This document shows, in pieces, positions 56,101 through 64,000 of a stretch of 64,000 nucleotides of DNA; the first letter of the stretch is position 1, and every line of letters begins with the position of its first letter. Below the pieces are notes generated by a model that searched no databases, was not told the origin of the DNA, and saw nothing but the letters and a program-made list of their open reading frames with translations. Source of the DNA: Pyrrhosoma nymphula (taxonomy: Eukaryota > Arthropoda > Insecta > Odonata > Coenagrionidae); NCBI GenBank assembly GCA_963573305.1, contig OY754329.1, forward strand, positions 146,889,266 to 146,953,265, in the 5' to 3' direction. The translations under genes were made by a program, and so were the position numbers.

Positions 56101-58420
56101 AAATATTAGAATAAAGTTTAAGACATAAACATGTTAATTAAGCACTCAAGCAGACTCTTAAAAAACCCACACATTCCACAGCCTAAGGAAATGGACCACT
56201 TTTGTGCGGACCGGAAAACGAAGTGCCTTCCCGGCAGCTCCGCAGCTTCACGCTCTACATCTTCGCCCGGGCTCGCGCTCCGCGCCCGCTGACATGCCCG
56301 AGGTTTTTGACGCCGATTCGAGCAGCGAGGGAAAAGGGTCTCTCCAGCCTCATAACCGAATGGAAGTAAGGAAGGCCGCGCCACATGCACCTCTCCCAGG
56401 CCAGAAGGAGACCTGCCTCAATCAACTTTGATTAAATCTGCTGCTCGCCGCCCCCCGCGGTCTCCGATTCCACCCCTCAGCTCATCCCTCCCACCCTGCC
56501 TCCCTCCCACGCCGGGGACTCCCTTTGACGGCGAACGAAGGGGAACGGTGGAAAAAAACAACCCCAAGAGCCATCATCATTCGAGGTAACGAGGTCCGCT
56601 TTAGTCTTGAAAAACGCTGAATTCGCACTTCCCACCCGAGTTAAGTTAGATTGCAGCGGTTCAATTTTCGGATGATTGTGATACCGCCGGTGGAGGCAAG
56701 TTAGTTCACTAACGACGCAAATCCGAACGCTGAAACGGAAAACGGTCATCCGCTTACCGACTCCACGAGAATTTTGTTTCAATTTGGGATTGACGTGGAC
56801 GAGGCGTGGAAGATGGGAATTAAGTCCGGGATGAATTTCAAACCACCTGGGTTTCTTTGAAGTCGCTTGAAAAGTGAGCACTGAGGCAGTATTCCTTTTA
56901 GTACCTTCAAAGCTAATACTTATTAATAGCTTTGACAAATTGGTTGAAGGAACCGAATCCAATTGATTAAGTATGCTGTGTAAAAATCCGACACATATGT
57001 TTAGAAGACCATTATAAAGATTTGTGTGATAAAAAATTATCATGAGCATCAAACGGACACAAATAATATTTTAGTTAACGAGGTTATTATGGATAATTAT
57101 TAATGAGCGCTCAAATTACGGATGCATAATAGTGGCTTTATCAGCACATGGGCACTAAATCAACCGAAAATCTTGTTTTCATCGGAAATCTTTCAATAAT
57201 ACCACAACCGCTCTTAGATAGGAGCAAAAACGGGCATTATCTAAGCCCATTCCATACTTAACCTTTTATTCACTGGCACCGTTTCCCATTATTATGATTT
57301 GTCTAGTCCATAAATAATTGGTAATCACATTTCTTTGGTATTATCAGTCCGAAATAGCAATATCAAAGGAGAACTGTAACCTCAAAACGTATTAGAGAAA
57401 TTACAGTAGGCGTGAGTATTTGAAAAATAATATTCACAGACAAAAATGAGGAAATGGGTTGATAGCTTTTTCCTTTTTCAATGTTTTTAATTTTATACGG
57501 TTCTGCCACAACCAAAATTTCCGAGGAAAATCGAGTAAATACTTTACTTTCTAAGCACGTGAGAAAGAATTTTTTTACCATCACCCACACGACCACGGCG
57601 CAAAGATAGGAAATATTCCATTAGTCCGGAACCACACGCCGTGAATAGCCTGGCTATTTTGAAACAGCGATGCACCGGCACGGCGGGCAATCAATTAGCC
57701 TTCATGTCCATTGGAACAAGGGGAAAAAGGCGGAAGGGTGCGTAGACCGCATCGGACGCTCTCGCCGTTAATGAAAACGGATCGCCGCCAGAGGACGGAC
57801 GCCCGAGCGACCGAGTGACCGCCCGAGCGGCAAGTACACAAACATGAGGCCGCGAAAGTCAACCCTCGTTTACGACTCCCTCAAGACGACGCGCCGGGAG
57901 TGCAGGGGAGGGGGGGGGGCAGCAAGGGGGGGGAGCAACAGAGAAGACCATCGGCTCGGCGGCGGGAACGATCTCAGCAGTGAACACACGCCGAGACTGC
58001 GAGGCAAAGTGAAGTTGGACTTGGGAGATCGAGATACGACTTTACAAACAGAAATATGGAAGATAGGGCATTGGAATGTTAGCATTTGATTTACAAATTA
58101 GATCCCCTGCGAGCCTTTGCAAGGAAATAGGACAGAAATGTTCGGCATGAAAAAATGGAAATGTTTTTCCGGAAAAACGATATTTCGGTAAAGTAGCGTA
58201 TTTGGTTGGGTCGAGAGCTCAATTCATATGCACCTTTTTGGTATGTACTACTGCTTCGCTCTGTTCACGTCTGATGCGTATGACCAAATAATTCATATGC
58301 ATATTTGTACGGCAGTCAATATCAGTTATTTTCACAGTTTGTTATATATTTTTCACAGAATACATTGTGGGTGAAGGAAACTTAGAAGAATTTGCTCCTA
58401 ATGGGGATAAAGAGTACAAA
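53172..58420. other. Non-coding intronic DNA with GC patches and a possible foldback
   Basis: Around 53995-54120 nested inverted matches (CCAGGTTA/TAACCTGG, ATCAAATGATG/GTCATTTGAT) suggest a worn foldback element of about 125 bp. GC-richer patches lie at about 54200-54830, 56200-56870 and 57640-58060. The ORFs in them (up to 191 codons) show no domain. Patches of this kind in a transcription-factor intron might be regulatory, but only composition supports that. Confidence 0.45.
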
Positions 58421-58600
58421 GTAATTTTCCACTATTTAATACTTGGTACTCGTCCAGTTTTGATGTCTTTACATCATTATCAAATGTAGTTTGATAGTAT
58501 TACCTTTAATAATGATGCATCAAAGGTCCTACATAAGGTAATAATGTAAAAACGACGAAACCGGTCACATATCAACAATAAAGGAGTAGAAAATAATAAA
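58421..58600. mobile_element. Degenerate Penelope-type inverted repeat
   Basis: The plus strand at 58538-58566 reads TAATAATG, A-rich loop, CGAC, GAAACCGGTC, matching the motif at 26435-26466 with a damaged core. The minus strand at about 58453-58483 reads GATAATGATG, TAAAGACATC, AAAACTGGAC, a second damaged copy. Outer arms share TAAA..GT.GAAAAT. The arrangement is the inverted pair seen in the PLE derivatives at 22.8 and 25.8 kb. No target duplication or coding sequence was found. Confidence 0.5.
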
Positions 58601-59775
58601 TATTTTTTGTCCTCGTTATTTTGTCTCTTCTGACAAGTAATTACATCTCGGGGATAGAATAATATTCTTCGTATCAGACTCAAATTCAAGAGATTGCAAC
58701 ATAGCTTGCACCTTATATTCACCTTAATACCTTGGAGTAACAAGTATGAACCATACTAGTCTCTCGAATGATTGTGAGATATTTTATGCTCACCCAATCC
58801 AATTTATAACGAAACGATTATTTCTATTCTTTCAATTCAAGTTGGGGTTGGCCGAAGACGAGGTCTCAGAGCAAGGAAATGGAGCTGAGAGAAGGAATCA
58901 AACAGGATAACACGAGTGAGGGAAGAAAATGGTTGAAAAATGAAAATTGAGGAGAGCTTCGTGGACGTGATCGCAAGGAAGGTTGTGAGCGGAGGGATAA
59001 ATAGGAGTTTAAGGTAGATGACACAACGGCTGTGATTTTTACGGGGGAAAGGCCACGAGAGGAAAAGAGGGGACTTGCCGGTCTTGTTGGGAACCGTGGG
59101 CCAGAGATGAAGGGATGACGAGGCAAGGGAGCTGTTACGGAAAGAATATAAATAAATATATACATTTACACACATGTACACATACATATGTAGCATTCAT
59201 GCACATTTACCAGCAGCCCCCTCCATCCCTGAGCCTGGTGAGAGCACGTAGAGCAAATCAAACCTGATTCCCACCACGAAATGCCAACTGGGTCGACGGA
59301 ATCACGCCGATCAAAGAGGATATATATGGGCATGATCGCCGTATTGCGACCGAGTAAAGGGACTCTCCGAGGTGGGAATTGGTGTGGGTTTAAGGATGGG
59401 GGGATAGGGAGGGACGAGTGATGGTAGGGGAGCGGGAGGGCGGGGGAGACACGAAAGAGAGAGGAACGCGGGTGTCGTCAGAATGACGCTTTGAAAATAT
59501 CGAACTAAGGGGAAAAAGAAAGGATTGCCAATGTGCAAAGTAGAACGAGTAGAGCGTAAGAGAAAAGAGGGTAAAGACAGCGTTCGTTATGACAATGCGT
59601 GGTATGTGCGCTATGGGTAGGTACTGGAATAAATTTACGTAAGCTATTTTTCATCTTCATGGAAAAAATTGCAAAAAAGGAGAAACGATATCTCTGATTA
59701 CGTCTAGATTAGGCCTAATGCTTACATCAACTTATTAGGGTTCATTCCCATAATTAGCGTTAAAACTATAATTTA
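58601..59775. other. Non-coding DNA with purine tracts
   Basis: Plus-strand purine-rich runs lie at about 58850-59120 and 59370-59470. The minus-strand ORFs over them are Ser/Pro/Leu-rich shadows. Nothing else was recognised. Confidence 0.5.
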
Positions 59776-59979
59776 TTGACAGGAATTATACTGAAGAGTG
59801 AAATTAATTTAGAGGAACCAACTTTCATGGGAAAAAACGACCATACCAACAGAGTTACACAAAGAATGCAAAACACTAATACAAAGAAATATTCATTTCT
59901 AAACAGAACAATCAAAGCATGTAATCCATTACCTGGAGAGCTATTTGATCCCTTTTCAACAAGTGTGACTGTATGTTAG
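59776..59979 (+). pseudogene. C-terminal fragment of a LINE ORF2 (CR1/Jockey-like)
   Basis: A 67-codon open frame contains QRMQNTNTKKYSFLNRTIKA, then CNPLP and an acidic PFSTSVTVC end followed by a stop. This resembles the extreme C-terminus of many arthropod LINE reverse transcriptase proteins. Their typical pattern is a Tyr-Ser-Phe-Phe segment, R-T-I-x-x-W-N-x-L-P, then a short tail; here the Trp is replaced by Cys. The sequence upstream is out of frame and no RT core is present. I read it as a 5'-truncated, decayed LINE copy. The clade is uncertain. Confidence 0.5.
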
Positions 59980-62579
59980 AAAATATATTTTGCTGCATTC
60001 TCTAAATAATTATGTTTGATACTGATCCTAACTTTCAATAGTTATATATTAATTTTAATATAATGTAATATTAATTTAATATTAGATTCTTGATATAATG
60101 CTAAGAAGATAATCAAATTAGTGCCAAAAGATAGAGATTTCGGAGATTAGAAGAAGTCTGAATACCTACTATCTAAGCCAAAACAAAACCGAAATACAAG
60201 CAGGCGCCAGGATTTGGATGAGATGAAAATATTAGAGAAAAATAGCTAGGCGGGAAAACTAACTTAAAATCTGCAAATAATATGAAGAATTATGCCTTCA
60301 CGTGAGACATGAACGAAACTAAGGCCAGAAAAAGAAATATCTAGAAAGCTCTCACTTGTGTATTTCAGAATGAACGCATAGTATAGTTAGCTGTAAAAAC
60401 CACAAAATACGAATAAACAATTAAACATAGGTGATGTTTATAACAGAACAACTGAATTTTTATTATCATTCTGATTCTCTTAAGATTTCTTAATGAATAG
60501 TTTGACGATGGGCCTTGGTATTCATAATATTAGAAAATAATGACATTTTTAGCGGTTTCTCTTGAGAAGTTAACAATATCCTTGACGCAAAGCTCTTATA
60601 CACCGTATTACTAGAGCTGAATTACATTATGGTATTCAAGACTTTCTATTGGATTTTTTCTAATTTTTCGTCTTGTGTGATGAAAAAAGTTCCCAAGGAT
60701 TACATAAATAATTGATACCAGCCATTCAGATATCAAAAATTATGGTCACAATACTAAAATGGTGACACAATAATAGATATAAATCCGTTTCTAACACCAG
60801 TTCATCCACATTTCATTCTTACTGAAAGTTTAAGCTGCATACAAACCATTAGTGAGAGCCCTTTCTATAATGAGGGTAATTTATTTACCAACACCATCTA
60901 TTATTTTCTTGGATACACTTTTCTGCCCCTCGAGTCGACTCATTTCATTATCGTTCGGCGAGATAAGGGATATCGCATCGTCTTCCCCCCCCCTCCCCTC
61001 CTCCCCCCCGCGCCTCCCGAAGGGATCTCAACAGCGTCACCCGTCTTTATTCCTTCCCGCGGGGAAAGTGTCGCGATTTTAACACGCGAGGAGGACGACA
61101 GTAGAATGGTGTCTTAAAAAGGAGATTGGATTTAAGGGGGCGAGAGGGATAGGGTACGACCTGGGGGCTGCGAGAGGAGTATGAATCGGGGAACGGGCCC
61201 TGGATTCCCTCTTCTCCCAAGGGGTAGGCACGGAAGCCGATCCTCGTGGATTGGGTTTCGCTCACACCCTAGCAGCCCCCCACCCCCCAATACCCTCCCC
61301 AACCCTCCAAACACCCCTCCCCTCAAAGCACCTTTTGAGGGGAAATGAAGCTTGGGATATCCCGGTGCCATCTCCCGGGAAAACCTCATACTAACACCCT
61401 GGGATTAGACACGACTTGTGTACCGGGAAGGATGTCTCGCTGCTAACGTCCTTTAACCGAGGGGGGAGGGGGAAGGAAGAGGAAGGATGAGGGGGGTGTT
61501 ATGAGCATTCAAACTTCACTAACGAGATGTATTGAAGTTGTAATAGTTTTGTGCTGAAGCTGACGGCTCATTTAATCTTCTCAAATACAGCAACTAACAT
61601 GTAGCGCAGAATAAATCAGCAAAAAACAGATGATCTGTAAAACATTTGGGTTCCAGTATTATAATCTGTAACAATCGAAGACAAAACAAGAAATAAGGAA
61701 ACACTCTTGCATGCAAAAATCTCACAATGAAATAACTATTCGCCTTTTCCGTTATCCCAGTCCAGGAAAATATTTTGTGAATTTCCTTAGTCAATGAGTC
61801 TACTGACGCGGATATTCCTGAAGTACTTGGAACGGTCAGATTCAATTATCTTAAAACATTTTGCTATTCATCGCTTTTATTAAAAAAAAACCTTTTTCTT
61901 TATCTCCATTTACAAGACACGTCCTATTTTATTTGCCTACTTACATCCATCGAGTATTTCGTTAGTGACACGGTTTAATACTTATCCACAACTTTTCTGT
62001 GCCACGGTTTAAATTCACTTAGCTGCACGTTCAAAGAAATTTCAGACTATTTATTTATTATCCTCCATGCCCACGGAATTTCTAGACTACTCGCTCCTTA
62101 TTATTTTCGGCGCACAACTAGAAAGGCATAGGACATAGATTTCACTAAAACGGAAATATAAAGTGCGCATTATTTTTTTAATAACATCTCAATTAGTAGA
62201 TTTATTTAATGGAGGAGCGTGCATTAATATGACGAAATTTAACTACTAATTATCTGTATGGCAACATTTGGTTGAAATATGAGAAGTATGAACCCAAAAC
62301 ATCAGATAGTGAACGTTTAAATGACTAAATTCTTTCCAATTGAATACAGACGAGACATTATTAGAGGCAGTGTAAATTCGTTAGGAAATGTACAAAGGAA
62401 ATAAGCTCAGACTTGAGGTTGTTAAGTCTTCTGGATACAAAGTCATATTGCATATCACCCGATGGACATTTACCCATGACATTTCTTTAAATTAGTGTAC
62501 TTACCTATTTTCTTACACTTGGAATAATCAAATTTTGGCGTGCTAATCCTGTAATCTGAACCACTATGCAACGTAACAC
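59980..62579. other. Non-coding intronic DNA
   Basis: AT-rich, with a pyrimidine run at about 60980-61020, a G/C strand-switching patch at about 61050-61500, and AT-rich sequence again to 62580. No credible ORF, RNA gene or TE end was seen. Confidence 0.5.
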
Positions 62580-63330
62580 CGCCTGCCACTAGTGTTTGCG
62601 GCCGGTTCTCAATGTAATTTGTTGCTGCGGATATGGGTACGTGTGAGTATTGTTAATGCATGTAAGGTGGAAATTTTCCGGGGGGGCGTGGGACGAGTGC
62701 AGAGCAGAAACGTGGATTGCCGAGGCATCCTAAACTGCGTGCCTCCCGTTCCGCTTCAGAGGGGGAAGGATGCGAAATTAGCTCAAGTTTTGTGACCGAT
62801 GGAGCTGGCAAGATAGGGCGGGAGCAAGGGTGTGAAGGGGAAGGGAGAAGAGGAACCCTCCGTAGAAGGGTTAGGATTTTATGGGAGACGGGGAGGAGGG
62901 GTGGGCAGGGAAAAAGGGTTTCGCAGAGGGTGGTGCGAGAGGGTTCTGGAGGACGCGAAGATTTGGATTTAACGGCCCCCTTATGCGCTCGTGGGCCTTT
63001 CGCGGGAGTGGAGTGGGAAGCAAAGTGATGAATGAGCAATTGTGACGCGCGAAAGGATAAGATCCTATTGGGTGACAAAGCATTAAGGGGCGAGCGCTTA
63101 GAGCGAGAGAGGGGATTGTGAGAAAGGCGACTCTTGTCGCGTATCCGCTGCGAGGCGGCGATACAGCCGCTCGCTCCGGCGCGACAGCCGCGAATAAACT
63201 TTGAATGGCGTTCATTGTGTGCGACTCGGAATTCTGATCCGAGGGTAAATTTTTTAAAGGCCGTTTTCCCCAAACTGCTAATGGAAACATGTGATGCAGG
63301 CGAAGCTACATTTACGGCTTAAGAGGATGA
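62580..63330. other. GC/CpG-rich patch near the Camta exon
   Basis: About 750 bases of GC- and CpG-richer DNA, G-biased on the plus strand at 62760-62960. It ends about 540 bases from the Camta exon. The 206-codon minus-strand ORF (62653-63273) overlaps ORFs in other frames and has no known domain or splice-site context. Lying within the intron just downstream of an exon, it could be regulatory. Confidence 0.45.
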
Positions 63331-63871
63331 TTAATCACCAAACTGGAAAATGAGGTAGATTTCCTGATGACCACCAAGACTGTAACTATGTATTTAAGAG
63401 ACATTTATGACTAATATGACCAGTCAATGTTATCGCAACAAAGGAGCACTTACTTGTGACACACGGTAAAAAAGATTATCACGGTTATGACTTAACCCTA
63501 CCCCAACAAAGCCATTTCCATCACGCATTAACTTATACATTCTCAGTTTTAGTAACTTTTTGGTCGCAAATCCATTAAAAAACCTTTTAACTTACATTGG
63601 CACTTAAAAGACTTCCGTGAGTCAAAGTTTTAGGCAAAACTGCTATCAAGAATTGAATTGCTAAAACCTTTCAAAAACTTGTATTTTGCGAATGCAGGCA
63701 ATTACGATATATCCTTGCGTTTATAATTATAACGTCCGAAGCCATTTTCAGGACGCGAACAAAAAATATTATTCAGGCATCGCACAGCCAAATGAATACA
63801 TCTTTGGCAGCATACTCAGGCATAGTTTTACACAAAGAACGCTGAAGAGATATGCATTTAAGGGTACATAC
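63331..63871 (-). other. Start of the long Camta intron
   Basis: AT-rich sequence beginning, on the minus strand, with the splice donor GTATGT (63871-63866) directly after the exon. No further exon was recognised here. The intron apparently continues to the left edge of the window. Confidence 0.7.
63866..63871 (-). promoter_or_regulatory. 5' splice donor of the Camta exon
   Basis: Minus-strand GAG|GTATGT, a near-consensus donor. Confidence 0.85.
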
Positions 63872-63963
63872 CTCATTGGTGTTCCATCGATGTCTTTGTG
63901 TAGGAAAATGATCCGCCTTTGGTAGACTCTCCAGGTTTTCTGGGAGCTTGATTGGCTCGCCGT
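63872..63963 (-). CDS. Camta: Camta exon: start of the CG-1 DNA-binding domain (partial gene)
   Basis: A 92-nt internal exon on the minus strand. After two bases completing a split codon (xAC, so D, N, H or Y) it encodes 30 residues, GEPIKLPENLESL... ending TQRHRWNTNE, with no stop in this frame. This is the opening of the CG-1 domain of calmodulin-binding transcription activators; RHRWNTNE is its hallmark and the preceding residues are close to insect Camta. The exon is bounded by a pyrimidine-rich acceptor (TTTTTTTCCAG) and a GTATGT donor, and ends in phase 0 just before the expected E-IAA continuation. Camta proteins are nuclear, calcium/calmodulin-responsive transcription factors with CG-1, TIG, ankyrin and IQ regions. 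Only this exon is in the window. Confidence 0.9.
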
Positions 63964-63980
63964 CTGGAAAAAAAGATTTG
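63964..63980 (-). promoter_or_regulatory. 3' splice acceptor of the Camta exon
   Basis: Minus-strand TTTTTTTCCAG directly before the exon gives a good polypyrimidine tract and AG. The remaining bases to 64000 belong to the upstream intron. Confidence 0.85.
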
Positions 63981-64000
63981 AATCATTATTATTCCAAGAA

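Noticed and set aside
62653..63273. 206-codon minus-strand ORF close to the Camta exon
   Set aside because: Biased composition, competing frames, and no resemblance to the CG-1 continuation expected after NTNE.
1..63871. Further CG-1 exons of Camta on the minus strand
   Set aside because: I looked for the conserved continuation (IAAILI, GYCWKKRK, HRRCYWLLQNP) and saw none, but short exons could be missed by eye.
63686..63925. 79-codon plus-strand ORF
   Set aside because: It is antisense to the Camta exon, which has splice sites and a recognisable domain on the minus strand.

Overview
This is an AT-rich stretch of eukaryotic, almost certainly arthropod, genomic DNA. The one host coding segment I can support lies at the far right edge: a 92-nt exon on the minus strand (63872-63963), flanked by good splice signals. 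It encodes the start of the CG-1 DNA-binding domain of the calmodulin-binding transcription activator Camta, and its residues are close to those of insect Camta proteins. If the gene runs on the minus strand, almost the whole window (1-63871) is one very long Camta intron interrupting the CG-1 domain. I found no further CG-1 exon in it. The exact species cannot be read from the sequence.

The intron carries a mixed set of mobile elements. From left to right: a 70-bp palindrome at 2.0 kb; diverged copies of a repeat at 8.0-8.4 and 13.7-14.1 kb; a decayed piggyBac transposon at 14.11-17.94 kb with TTAA target duplications, asymmetric ends and a broken transposase; a group of Penelope-like element (PLE) derivatives at about 20.1, 22.8 and 25.8 kb; a tRNA-derived SINE at 24.1 kb; two tRNA-derived SINE copies head to head at 32.5-32.7 kb; an apparently intact Tx1-clade non-LTR retrotransposon at 32.8-39.15 kb sitting inside an (AC)n microsatellite; a degenerate PLE-type inverted repeat at 58.4-58.6 kb; and a short C-terminal LINE fragment at 59.8 kb.

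The Tx1-like element is the only part with long open reading frames. ORF1 (743 codons from the first ATG) carries a CCHC knuckle. ORF2 (1173 codons) carries an AP-type endonuclease, a reverse transcriptase and a C-terminal CCHC. Both are uninterrupted, and (AC)n lies directly on both sides, which suggests a young, microsatellite-targeting insertion. The PLE derivatives share a terminal extension motif built around ACTTTGTG and hammerhead-like cores (CTGATGA, stem II, GAAA, then a palindromic six-base stem III) arranged as inverted pairs. One keeps a GIY-YIG endonuclease frame and has a 12-bp target duplication.

The rest is non-coding. It is AT-rich sequence punctuated by strand-asymmetric polypurine/polypyrimidine tracts and by GC/CpG-richer patches of 200-800 bp (for example 9.5-10.1, 12.9-13.4, 24.9-25.4, 42.7-43.1, 51.5-52.8, 54.2-54.8, 56.2-56.9, 57.6-58.1 and 62.6-63.3 kb). 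These patches yield spurious ORFs but might include intronic regulatory DNA. All calls come from reading the sequence; no database search was made.
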